DNA of 64,000 nucleotides from assembly GCA_024336345.1 (NCBI GenBank), contig JANFOG010000014.1, positions 310,001 to 374,000 on the forward strand. Reading direction: 5' to 3'. Below are positions 54,175 to 64,000 of this stretch, in pieces. The translations under genes and the position numbers were made by a program. The notes below the pieces were generated by a model that saw nothing but the letters and a program-made list of their open reading frames with translations, had not been told where the DNA came from and ran no database searches. The DNA comes from Mariannaea sp. PMI_226 (Eukaryota; Ascomycota; Sordariomycetes; Hypocreales; Nectriaceae). Positions within the stretch are counted from its first letter, which is position 1, and each line of letters starts with the position of its first letter.

Positions 54175-55118
54175 TCAAGGCCAACCCAGAAGACCCATAG
54201 TCAGAAGATTCGAGCCCTCAAGATCGCCAGCTTTAGCCTTGAGTTCCTCTACATCCCAATTAGCCCAAAGGAATTTGCCCCTCAAGAAGCGCGCCTCTGG
54301 ACTCGCGCACCAAACTGCAAAGGAAGCTGGAAGCGTGGCTATCAAGAGTTAGTAAAGAATTTACTAGATGATGAGGCAACAATGTAAAAGCTCAAGCACT
54401 TACAAGTATCCATCGTTGGCCTGGGTATTCCAGAGTCAAATGACTTCTGCGACATACTTGTTTCTACCACGCCAGGGTGAAACTGCATTACGGTCAAGTC
54501 GGGGTTTTCGAATTGAAGATAGTCGAATATCTTCAGAGCAGCCAACTTGGAAGCGTGATAGCTGCTCGAGCCGGGCACGAAGGGAAAATGGGCGACACAA
54601 GAGGTGATGTTTATTAGAGTAGCGTCCTTGCTGGCCAGGCTCAGGAATGCATGTGCCAAGTTGAATTGCCCCTTGACGTTGGTCTCAAAACCAGACCACC
54701 AATCGGTCTGGTCAGAGGCCAGAAGCGTCTTCGGATCAGGGAGAACTGATGCGTTGGCAACCAAAATATTGAGCTTGCCGTCTACATTGGAGGCAAATGC
54801 TTCAAGAGCGCTCTGCAATGACTCCTGGTTGGCAATATCAGCGACGAATGTGTAGACATTGGTCTCCTGGTAGGCCTGATTGATCATCTTTTTTGTGGCC
54901 AAGAGAGTCGCCTCCGTTCGGCCCAACAGGGCAATGTTGGAAGCGCCAGACTGAGCAAATGCTAAAGCGATGGCGGCACCAATGCCTGTCCCGGCGCCAG
55001 TTATGACCACACTCTTGCCTTTGGTTGAAAGCTCGGGACGAGAGGGAGAAATGGCATCATAGGGCTCATGGTGATAAATCTTGGTGTACGTTGGGACTTG
55101 GACGGGTTCGAAAGACAT
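54175..55118 (-). CDS. Short-chain dehydrogenase/reductase
   Basis: Two exons (54404-55118, 54175-54338; 65-nt intron with TACTAAC branch point) give 292 residues. This is a classical SDR: the NAD(P) motif TGAGTGIG is at 40-47, the NAG-like motif NAS at 122-124, Asn147 in TNVKG, catalytic Ser173 in ITSCVAH, and Tyr187 and Lys191 in YHASK. The residue after the second strand (GRTEA, Arg67) favours NADP(H). A 33-residue N-terminal extension (YTKIYHHEPYDAISPSRPEL) is common in fungal SDRs of this type. The C-terminal splice yields PASFAVWCASPEARFLRGKF, a standard SDR ending. Substrate unknown. Confidence 0.88.
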
Positions 55119-56147
55119 TTTGTAGACTCTTTGAAGCTCGAATGGGGTTTAGGGAAATTTTAGTGTGAACTTGTTGGAAACGAAGTTATTGAAGATAAAA
55201 AGTATGCGCCCAAGTGAAATGCGATGTGCTCATGTAGATATATACAAAAGCGATGAGAAACAGTGGCTTCAGTGGATTCGGTTGCGGATTTCAAGGCAGC
55301 TTAGAAATCACGCATGCACGGCACTTCATTCTCAATTCCTGGAATCAATCTTAATAATATTCAACGGATGATTAATTGAAAAGAAAAACAATGTAGGCTG
55401 CTGTAACCTCACATGTTTGAAAACACAACATATGCTTAGTCCCATCGTGAACCGCAGCGACTAACCGTTTAACCTTTCTGCGGTGGCGTTGACAGGGTAG
55501 CGGCCGATGATGAGGATGCGAATGCGCGCCACTCACTAAGTTAATTCTCGGCCGCTACCCTGTCATTATAGTCACTTTAGCCTGGGTCTCCAGCTTATTT
55601 CCAATCGCCCCACTCGATGAAGGCTGACAATGTTTGGATTCGGACGTGCCGTGGATGTGTCGTTTCATGGCCAAAGATGCCACAAGTTGCATAGAAACGG
55701 GAGTTATTCCCGTCGAGGGAAATTATTCGTAACCCTGACTGAAGTAGTAAGGCCAAAATTGGCCCGATGTCCAGTTTACTGGCTAGAGCTTATGACGAGA
55801 TGCCCCATTACACCACATACGCCTTCTCCACTTGTCATACTCCTCCAGGCATTAACATAAGTTGGAGAGCAGTAACGCAATCACCAATGCGGGATTAGCC
55901 GTAGTTTCAACATTAGCAACGAGAGGATCACGGCCATGACACATTACAACTAAACAAAAATTTTTACGATATAGATATCAACTTCAAGAGATATCGAGGA
56001 ATGAAAAGGTAGAGTGATGGTATGGTGTTTCCACAAATTCATGTCTGAAGGTAGACCTAAAGGCCGGGCATCAACAACCTCACGGTAACCTTGAATCTCC
56101 AGTCAATCCAAGTAATGATAGCAATTCTAGGATGGATATAGATGTGT
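55119..56147. other. Intergenic with a hairpin repeat
   Basis: Contains the perfect inverted repeat at 55490-55565. Nothing else recognised. Confidence 0.45.
55490..55565. repeat. Perfect 18-bp inverted repeat, mini-MITE-like
   Basis: The left arm TGACAGGGTAGCGGCCGA (55490-55507) is the exact reverse complement of the right arm (55548-55565), with a 40-bp spacer. Size and perfection suggest a tiny inverted-repeat transposable element or a regulatory hairpin. Confidence 0.7.
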
Positions 56148-56597
56148 CTAAGCTGTCCCCGTACTGGGCTCGAACTGTAAGTCCTCGGATAAATGATGAT
56201 AACTAATCAAGTACGCAAAGGTGGACTTTTGGGATCCTGGACCGTTTGTAATGTTTGTGGATAGGAAAACCATACAATGCAGCATTTGCAGTAAATAGCT
56301 AACACGAATACCCTCCACGTACGAGTTTGCGTAGATACTGTTTGATGGTCCTTGGGATGAAAGTGGATCGTAAAAGAAACTGTGCAGGGGGTCGGCCGAT
56401 ACCCGGCCATCTTTCGCCACCAAGCCCCGCATAGACAATGAAGCGAAACTCTTACTGAAAGCAGCCATTCGTTCATATTTGTCAGCCACCCAAACTCCGC
56501 CAACCGCCAAAACAGCCAAAGGAACAGACTGGATTAACGTTCCATCAACTAGATTTGCATCAGGCACGATAAGTAGTGAATTAGAAATTCCATATGC
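56148..56597 (-). pseudogene. Coding-like fragment, family not recognised
   Basis: A 149-codon open stretch with protein-like composition (VVWVADKYERMAAFSKS-like core, DPLHSFFYDPLSSQGPSNS, ANSYVEGIRVSYLLQMLHC, LSTNITNGPGSQ). A good acceptor (TCTAAC..AATTAG) precedes it at about 56598, so it looks like an internal or final exon. No ATG opens the frame, and only about 150 bp remains before the oppositely oriented oxidoreductase, so upstream exons are probably gone. I do not recognise the family. Confidence 0.4.
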
Positions 56598-56753
56598 CTA
56601 ATTGTTAGACTGCCCATTTAGTACTTTGAAGAAACCTGGAAATGGAAATATATAATGACAGACCCCTGAAACCTGCATCCCAAGACGACGCAGTTCATTC
56701 ACAGCTTCATATTACGCATAACTCATACTTTCGAACTACTCTAAAGAGACAGA

Positions 56754-58099
56754 ATGCCTGAATCACGAAGAGTGCTTCGGAGACAAGGCGATGCCGTGGC
56801 TTGTTTTCATGACGAACCTATTCCTACCCTGGGGTCGTCTGATGTGCTGGTTCGTGTCCATGCGGTTGCGTTGAATTACAAAGATATCTCAATATTTGAT
56901 GGACAATTCCCTTGGCCAACTATGCCTAACGGAATTATTGGGACCGAGTTTGCAGGAGAAATCATATCGGTAGGCGACAAGATTCGGTTGTTTAAGGTAA
57001 AGATTCCCACATTAGTTTACCAGAGCGCTTTCGCTGACACTATCAGGTTGGCGACAGGGTTGTCTCCCTGCTTAACCTGGACGGAATTACAGGACGAGAG
57101 ACGACAATTCAAGGTAAGTCTCCGACGGCCATATCCTTGGAGTTAAAATAAAATATAGTGAAGTGTCATATTTACTGACGTCGGTCTAGCCTTGGGTCAG
57201 AACATTGATGGGACTCTAGCCGACTATGTTGTCATGCCAGAGAGTGCTCTTGTAACGATTCCCGAGCATTTGACATGGGCTGAGGTTTGTTCGAACACGA
57301 AAAAATTATTTTATTTTATTTTTGGTATATCTGACATCAGTGAAGGCAAGCGTCATACCTTGCGCGGGCCTGACTGCTTGGTCCGCCCTGAACATGACTT
57401 CCCGCCTTTGCGGCAAGACAGTACTGATTGAGGGTGAGACTGTATTTTTTTCATCTATAAACAATAGAACTAATAGGATAAAACAGGGACCGGAGGTGTG
57501 AGCATCATTGCCCTGATTTTGGCCGTCAAGGCGGGTGCTACAGTTATCATCACGTCTTCGTCTGATGAGAAGCTCAAACGAGCAAAAGAGCTTGGAGCTT
57601 CGCATGTGATAAACTACAAAAAGAATCCTGACTGGGAGGTAGAAGTGCTGAGGGTTACTGGTGGACTGGGAGCCGATGTTGTGATTGAGCAGGGAGGAGC
57701 TGCAACACTTCTGAAGAGCGTGGCTGCGGTGAAACGACGCGGCCAAGTGTCGCAGGTTGGGTTTCTGTCAGGCCATGGCCAGGGTGACATTTTCAATTTG
57801 GTTAAGTCGCTAATATCCAAGGCTTGCAGCATTGTGTAAGTTGCTCGATTGGTGTTCCGCCATCCCTTTATACTACCATTGCCACATGCTAACATGTTAT
57901 TAGGGGCATCCAGGTCGGGACCAAGAGGGATCTGGAAGAATTCATGGAATTCATAGGCTTGGCGAAGCTAGAGCTTGCGCCGGGTATTGACCGCATCTTT
58001 CCTTTTGAGCAGTCTTTGGATGCTCTGGATTATATGCGCAAGCAGAATGCTGTTGGAAAAGTGGTTATAGAGATGGGAGGGTCTACGAAGCAAGAATAA
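56754..58099 (+). CDS. MDR-superfamily NAD(P)H oxidoreductase (zinc-free, quinone-reductase-like)
   Basis: Six exons (56754-56996, 57047-57113, 57190-57284, 57346-57433, 57487-57835, 57904-58099) give 345 residues; every junction phase agrees. It is a medium-chain dehydrogenase/reductase. The N-terminal GroES-like domain has VRVHAVALNYKDISIFDG and GIIGTEFAGEI followed by VGDRVVSLLN; the usual catalytic Cys is Asn (ALNYKD) and no structural-zinc Cys cluster is present, which points to the zinc-free quinone-oxidoreductase-like branch. The Rossmann part has EGTGGVSIIALILAVKAGA, ELGASHVINYKKNPDW, GLGADVVIEQGG and the ending VGKVVIEM. It is likely an NADPH-dependent reductase of quinones or enones. 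Neighbours are an SDR and a zinc-cluster regulator, which could form a small catabolic or detoxifying group. Confidence 0.88.
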
Positions 58100-58867
58100 C
58101 TCGCTGCTGGGACTCGGCAATTCTCAGCTACACTGCAGGCTCTCGTGAATCTTGCATAGTTTTCATATTCAACCATCTAGGAACTCATTAGCGAGAGACG
58201 CACTCACAAGAAATTGATGGATTACTGGAGGGAATATACCTATGTTGTTGGGTTTTGAAGATCAATAAGGTGGACGTCCGTACATGAACTGGGCCATGGT
58301 CGCCCACTTTGTGCCACCTTGTGCCACCCTTCTGGACCGTGCTCTGCAAAACAAAAATGGAGGGAAAATGGGGCCATCCGACTGGTGCTGTTTCTTCCAT
58401 AATAGTGGAGCATGGCCCAAGAAAGGTGGGCGACCATGACCCAGTTTATTTACGTTCACTTTTGTCTACAACCTCCTCAATAGTTACCCTTCGCTCCGAT
58501 GCGTAGTCTATGTGATGACCGTCGGGTAAATGTCGGATTTGCTGAAGGAGAACTACCGGCCGGAGGGAGAGCGGGTAAGCCTGGCGTAATTACTAATGGA
58601 ATTAAGTTAAGAGTAAGCAAGCCAAAGACCGGCATGGATTCCTGATTGATTTTTGCCAGCAACTCTGCGAGACCAAACTTTGGTGATTTTCTTGGATCGC
58701 ATGCGATTTTGCTGCAAGGATTAGCCAAAGAAATCAACAATCAAATTGATCAATGTAAGGACCCAATTGCCATCTGCGGTCAAAGCCAACAAAAAACCCC
58801 AGTTTCGTACGCTGCTAACCGCTCTTGTGACAGGAACCAAATATAGAGGCTACTACTTGGTACACGC
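58100..58867. other. Intergenic with an inverted-repeat element
   Basis: Holds the element at 58287-58446; otherwise nothing recognised. Confidence 0.45.
58287..58446. mobile_element. 160-bp MITE-like element with 21-bp terminal inverted repeats
   Basis: Arms at 58287-58307 and 58426-58446 begin AACTGGGYCATGG in inverted orientation and match at 20 of 21 positions; weaker complementarity extends outward by several bases. The interior is non-coding and carries a TTGTGCCACC direct duplication. Target-site duplication was not clear. Confidence 0.6.
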
Positions 58868-60086
58868 ATGACTATAGCATCTATGAAGATGTTTGACAAT
58901 AGAGCACAAAGGACATGTCGGTATTGCCGAGTCCGCAAACAGAGATGCGACAAGGCCCTCCCGAAATGCTCACGCTGTGCGTCGTAGGTCTACTATGCAG
59001 TCCCTTTGTGTGGCATTGCTAATACACCAGCTGAGCATGCAGAAAACTTGTCAAATGCGACTACACTGAGGATCGACCAACAGTAGCAGCGTCTGCTGCC
59101 GGCTTTACACAACCTCAGCCACTTGCCTTCGTTCAAGACTCCTGTCATCTTGATCTTACCTCCGCTGGGGAGCGCCAACTTCTTTGGGCTGCTTGCAACA
59201 GCCATGAGCAGTACAGCAGTATGGTGGAGAGCCAGAGTTCGTTAACAGCTTTAGTCAGAAACGTCCTCAACACAGGACATGATTCCTTTACCGGAGTGTC
59301 AAATGCGTATTTTGGGAACGCTCATGGCTGGCTACCTATTCTCAACCAAATCCATGTAAGTGCCAAGGCAAAAGTCTTGGACGGGAGCACAGAGACCTCC
59401 GACGACGCCTTTGCACTGCTTTTCTTATCCATGTACATCCTGAATCAACCTCTCTGTGGCCATCCGAATCAGGTCAACAACACACTCTGCCGTGCTACTA
59501 GGCGGTTTGTCTTCATTCTCGAGACACACACTCGTGCTTCGCTACTGCTGCGGTTGCAGGCTGGTCTGCTTTTCGCTGCCCATGAGTGTGGTCATGCCAT
59601 GTTCAACGAGGCAAGCTCAACCTTGGCGTTCTGTCTTAGCCTCGTACGCCAGTTAGACCTGATGGCCACACAAGAAACCGACTCTGGCTTTGAAGAAGAC
59701 AATTTTGAAGCTGATCGTGATTTATGCTGGTTCTGCGTTATTCTGATTGATCGGTTGGTTTCCATATATATTCTTTCCCACTCTAACCAAGCATTTAGTT
59801 GACCATAGAGTTGATAGGGCAATTGTTTTCTCTAGTGTCGATTATACACATTCCTTACTAATCCCTTCATCTCAATATCTGCCGCTCCATGCTTTACCGA
59901 AAATTGCCCAGGTAGACTACACGGCCATGAGTGCTGTTGATAGGTTCAAGGCAAGAACCAAATCTGCAATGCTAATAGGCGATACCATGGCAAGGGTTAA
60001 AGACGACCTATGGTCGACGGATGATGCTGCAGCAGAGGAGTTATTACATGACTTTATTCATCGACATGCCGCGAGCGCAAAGGGCG
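58868..60086 (+). pseudogene. Zn2Cys6 transcription factor truncated by a copia insertion
   Basis: Exon 1 (58868-58983) carries CRYCRVRKQRCDKALPKC and SRC; exon 2 (59043-59753) opens with KLVKCDYTEDR, supplying the sixth Cys across a 59-nt intron whose phase fits. Exon 2 continues into a fungal regulator middle region (LLWAACNSHEQYSSM, LCRATRRFVFILETHT, FAAHECGHAMFNEAS, LCWFCVILIDR). A second intron, 59754-59808, is plausible and leads to RAIVFSSVDYT and DRFKARTKSAMLIGD, ending ASAKG at 60086, where the LTR begins. About 368 host residues remain; such regulators are usually 600 or more, so roughly the C-terminal half is lost or lies beyond the element. Read-through into the LTR adds 14 foreign codons before TGA. 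DNA binding could survive without regulation. Neighbouring target candidates are the MDR and SDR genes. Confidence 0.7.
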
Positions 60087-60315
60087 TGTCACATAGAATA
60101 GAGTCAACTTCAAGGCATAGAAGGTCTTGATTTTCAGCTATGGAAAGGTCCTATAGCAGGCTATTTATCTTCTATGGATAGGGCAGTCTATAGGGGCTTG
60201 ACCCCTATAAGGTCTCACTGTTCCTGTTGTTATAGGTTGTGTTTTACTTACACAGTCATAGCTGCCGGCGATCTCTTCACCGCACAGCAGCTTTGGTGTT
60301 GACCGCTATTTGACA
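60087..60315 (-). repeat. 3' LTR of the copia element (229 bp)
   Basis: On the minus strand it starts TGTCAAATAG and ends CTATGTGACA; these ends are inverted copies matching 9 of 10 bases, the standard TG...CA LTR form. Just inside lies the G-rich polypurine tract (AAAATGGGGGGG, about 60318-60329). The five host bases before the LTR are GGGCG, the candidate target duplication. Confidence 0.75.
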
Positions 60316-60458
60316 TACCCCCCCATTTTGAAGGTTTCTAGTGAAAAATGAAGCTATTCACATACAGCTAATGAGTGTGTGAGTGTTCGGGCATGGTGTT
60401 TTGGAACGAATAGGGGTAAATGAGCGTTATGAACGGGATTTTCAGGTGCCTTGGAAGG
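60316..60458. other. Element interior between Pol stop and 3' LTR
   Basis: Short untranslated part of the retrotransposon with the polypurine tract next to the LTR. Confidence 0.6.
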
Positions 60459-63400
60459 CTATTCCTCATGAGCTTCTATGAGGGGTCTGACATCGACCAG
60501 ACCTAGCTGTTTGACGAATTCCTTGAACTTCTGAGCCGGCAGGGGCTTAGTGAGCCCGTCAGCTATCATTTGGGCTGTTGGGGTGTATTTGACCTTGAAG
60601 AGGTTGTTCAAATATGCCTGCCGAGCCCAGCAGCTGTGGATATCAACATGCTTGAGGGCTGTCTTAAGCCTCGGCGTCTGTAAGGTGACTAGTCGGATAG
60701 TCTGTTGGTTGTCACATTCTATGACCATTGGATCGTCTAGCTGAAGGTCTAGCTGTTTGAATAGGCGTTCTGTAGCAATAGCTTCCTTAGCTGTGTGTGT
60801 AAAAGCAAGCAATTCTGCCTCTGTAGATGACGTTGTGACCGTATCTTGCTTTCCGGCCTTCCAGCTGATTGGTCCGCCGAAAAGGCAGAAAATAGATCCC
60901 TGAGAGGACCGTCGGGTCTCCGGGTCGTCGGCGAAAGCTGCGTCTGAAGCTATTCGTAATTCCGGCTCCGGACCGGGCCCAAGGCTCTGTTCGACTTGAA
61001 CAGTCAGGGGGTCCGTTCCTCTATATTGAATAGCTAGGAAACGTGAGCTATAGAGGTATTTGATGACTCTATTAGCAGCTTCTTGGTGGATGTCTGAGGG
61101 GTTGAGGAGGTGTTCAGCTAGCTTGGAAGCTGCTATAGCTATGTCCGGCCGGGTCATGACGACTATATAGTTAATAGATCCGACCTTCTGTTGGAAGAGG
61201 GTGATTTCTCCCTCGTTAGCCCGGGTGGTCCGTATAGCTAGTTGGTTGGTTGGAAGAGGGCTGCCTTTGAAGGTGTCAGTCACAGAGATGTTGAACCTAG
61301 CAACTAGGTCTTCTATATAAGAAGCTTGACACATCCAGAGCTTCCTGTTGGTTCTGTCTCTTAGGATCCTGACGCCTAGGAACCACTGTAGCTCTCCTAG
61401 GTCCTTGATCTTATACCGGTCTTTAAGGCACCTAACTAACTGTTCTGCTAGCTGTTGGTCCTTCTTCCTATATAGAAGGACGATGTCATCCACAAAGAAA
61501 AAGACTGTGGCCCAGTTGTTGTTGCAGATATAGGGGTCTTCGTTACACTTAGCTAGTCCGAGACCTTCGAATGTTGCTAGCAGGTCTGTCTGCCATAGAA
61601 GGGGGGATCTTCTGAGACCATATAACGCCCTGAGGAGCTGGATAACCCACCCGGACCTTCTGAAGCCGTCTGGATAGTTGATATATATGACCTCGTCTAG
61701 CGGGCTGTTTGTGAAGGCGTTGACTGCGTCCAGTTGCCAAGCCTCAAGGTTGTGCCTAGCTGCTATAGCCATAAGGGTCCGGAAGGACTTCCCGGCTAAC
61801 GTTGCTGCATAGGTCTCTTGTTCTGTTGGGGGTTGAAGATCCCCTCGAACACATAGCCGGGCTTTGACCCTAGCTAGAAAGCCGTGCTTATCCAGCTTAT
61901 ATTTGAAGACCCAAGTCACAGGCAGGGGCTGCTTAGTGGCTTGGTCTCGTAGGGTCGGCTCAAATGTGCCCTGGACCTTCAGTGTATTAAGCTCTGTACG
62001 GCAGGCTTCCTTGAACTGGGTCCCTAGGGGGTGGTTATCAAGTTCCCTATAGTATTTTGGCTCAGGGGGAAGCTGCCGCTTGTGGAGCCGTTGTTCCCTG
62101 CCCCTTATGAAGCTAGTATGGAAGGCCCCTTTTACTATAGTCCGTTGGGACCGTCTTGTTGGTTCAGTGGGCCAGGGGTTAGATCTAGGCTTCCTTTTCT
62201 TCTTAGCTGGTCCTCCGGCCGGTTGTTCAATCACCTATTCAGTTGACTGACTAGAAGGTTGAGAGGTCGGTTGAATAGCCTCATCGTCACTAGGACCATT
62301 TGATCGAATGGTTCCGTCTATTTCTGGGCTGCCGGGCCGGCTGTCTGCCGGGATATCGGGAAAATCGGGTCCTAGGTCCGGGGTCTGCCGGAGAGACTGC
62401 GGGCTAGGATAGGGGACGTGATTACTATCACTGTCTTCGTCTTTTGAGTCTGATTGGTCAGAAGCTTCTTCTTCTAAATCTTCGGATGACCCTTCTTGTG
62501 ATCCTTCCTCTGATGTTTCCTCTGGGGTATAGGAAGTCACATATATAGTTGACCTAGCTTCCTCATCGTTTGAGTCCGGCATACTAGGGAAGGTGATTTC
62601 CTCTGCTACTAGCTCTGTGATTGGCTGGCCCTTGGGGTCATAGAATAGCTCCTCGTTGAATGTGACGTCTCTGACCCTTCTGACCTCCTTGGAGGAAGGT
62701 ATCCAGATCCTGAAGATGTTGTGGGAATCATAGCCGACTAGGTAGCCGATTTCTGCGTGGGCTGTTGTCTTTAGGGACCTTTTCTGTATCCCTTGAAGGG
62801 CTTCCTTCGTTATTGGATAAGCTCTGCAGCCATAGGCTCGTAGGTGTGTTATATTGGGCTGTTGCTCCTTGAGCCCTGTGTCTCTGTTGTTTTCCTTAAG
62901 CCACTGGTGAAGCCGTTGGATAGGGGCTTTCCAACCTTTGGACTGTTGAGGTGATCTGTTATATAGATAGCTAGCAGTTTTCCAAGCTTCCGGCCAGAGG
63001 TCTTCAGGAAGGTTAGCTCCTATAAGCATAGTCCTTGCTTGTGTTGATATTACCCCCCCAGATCTCTCGGCAGGACCGTTCTGACTAGGGGTATAAGGAG
63101 CTGTGTTTTCATCCTGTATGCCTCTTCGTCTTAGCCAATCAGAAAAGTCCGTCCTGAGGGCCGGGTCATTGTCTCTATGGATCCTGTTGATCTTGACGTT
63201 ATATTGGCGTTGGATATATGCTTCCAGTTCTTCCAACACTCTCAAAATCACCTCTTGGGTCATATCATATAGTGGGAAGAAATGGATCATACTGCTATAG
63301 TCATCCTTGACTAGCAACGCTGCCCTATGCCCAGTGAAGCTGGTGTTCAGGCTGAAAAGGTCTATATAGACCCTCCAATAGGGTCTCGGGGCCGGTTCAC

Positions 63401-64000
63401 TTGGGCTTCGGCGGGAGACCGTTCTCCGAGCCTTCCCCAGGGAGCAAGGCTCACAGCTAGTCACAATAGGTCCCTTGATATGAGCCCCTGTTGTGTTTTC
63501 AACTAGATGTTCAAGGGCAGCTGCGTTCAGGTGCCCTAGGCGTTGATGCCATAGGTCTGCCTCGGCTGCTTGTGTGGCCCTAGGCTTTGTAGAGGAAAGG
63601 AAAGCTATGGCTCCTGTGTGTGCCGGCAAGCCGGCCGGCGAGCCTTCGGCGTTGGGGGCTTCTGATAGGTCAATTGGGTTGTATTCCAAGACTCTTTGCC
63701 TATGGATCCGTTGGGTATAGCATATAACGTTCAAGCCCTTGTGAATAGCCCCTGTAATGGTGTTCCAGTGGATCCCTTTTTCCAATAGGATATCCAGGGA
63801 GACAACGCATGTGTGGAAGTCAGGGATATAGGCCACGTCTGTAAGTCTGAATAACCCTCCTCGAATCCGTAGATGAACCTCACCGTAGCCTAGGATATTA
63901 AGCTGTTCCCTTCCAGCAAATATGCCCTCTGGAGAGCTATTGGGTCTATAATCAACTAGCCGGGCTAGGTTGTTGCAAATGTGTGTGTCTGACCCAGAAT
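60459..64000 (-). pseudogene. Copia Pol polyprotein, one in-frame TAG, 5' part outside window
   Basis: One frame runs about 1,180 codons from the right edge to 60459 with a single stop. At the edge is the aspartic protease active site (SGSDTHICNN; its catalytic Asp would be just outside). Next comes the integrase zinc finger WHQRLGHLNAAALEHL..CEPC, then the integrase core with Asp in YIDLFSLNT, Asp in HRDNDPALRTDF and Glu in SQNGPAERSGG. An acidic linker follows. The RVT_2 reverse transcriptase has VNAFTNSPLDEVIYINYPDG, YGLRRSPLLW and the catalytic FFFVDDIVLLY. RNase H has FADDPETRRSSQGSIFCLFG and SSTEAELLAF with CDNQQTIRLV. TAG at 62235-62237, in STE*VIEQ, lies between integrase and RT, where copia normally has none. 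Domains look otherwise intact, suggesting a young copy. Confidence 0.85.

Larger units (their letters stand above)
60087..64000 (-). mobile_element. Ty1/copia LTR retrotransposon, partial (runs off right edge)
   Basis: Minus-strand element with its 3' LTR at 60087-60315, then a polypurine tract, then the pol region in the order expected for copia (protease, integrase, reverse transcriptase, RNase H). The gag end and other LTR lie outside the window. It is inserted in the 3' part of a zinc-cluster regulator gene. Confidence 0.88.

Noticed and set aside
57111..57490. Apparent frame breaks in the MDR gene
   Set aside because: All are removed by ordinary GT-AG introns with matching phases, so the gene is intact.

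Overview
The window comes from a filamentous ascomycete (Pezizomycotina). Most genes are split by short introns (44-143 nt) with GT(A/G)NGT donors, CTRAC-like branch points and YAG acceptors. The protein families are typical of these fungi: zinc-cluster regulators, fungal bZIPs, RTA1-like and sugar-porter membrane proteins, F-box proteins and NLR-type relics. I cannot name the species; an Aspergillus/Penicillium-like or related mould would fit. The mix of regulators, transporters, broken genes and mobile DNA looks like accessory sequence rather than a conserved housekeeping block.

Layout. 0-13 kb: a degraded coding stretch, a Zn2Cys6 regulator broken by one in-frame TAG and divergent from an intact RTA1-like gene, a broken fructosamine-3-kinase-like gene, a RIB2-like deaminase, and a WD40 fragment of the kind found at the C-terminus of fungal NLRs. 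14-21 kb: a dual C2H2/Zn2Cys6 regulator and a maltose-permease-like transporter with an inverted pair of CreA-type sites in its promoter. 21-26 kb: NLR and ankyrin relics around an intact small protein with a tryptophan-rich helical tail. 27-34 kb: an F-box protein and a multi-pass membrane protein with a GC-AG intron. 36-40 kb: a D-serine dehydratase-like enzyme facing a cytochrome P450. 41-45 kb: a C2H2 protein and a dynamin-type GTPase.

45.7-53 kb is the clearest functional unit: a bZIP, arsM (arsenite methyltransferase), arsH (NADPH-FMN oxidoreductase), an Acr2-type arsenate reductase, and a second bZIP. Together the enzymes can reduce arsenate, methylate arsenite and handle organoarsenicals. 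No arsenite efflux pump is visible in the window.

54-60 kb: an SDR, an MDR oxidoreductase and a Zn2Cys6 regulator, with two short inverted-repeat elements. The regulator loses its C-terminus to a Ty1/copia LTR retrotransposon (60087 to beyond the right edge, minus strand), whose polyprotein itself carries an in-frame TAG. Several otherwise intact reading frames in the window are broken by single stops that a C-to-T change would explain, which fits RIP-like or ordinary decay.
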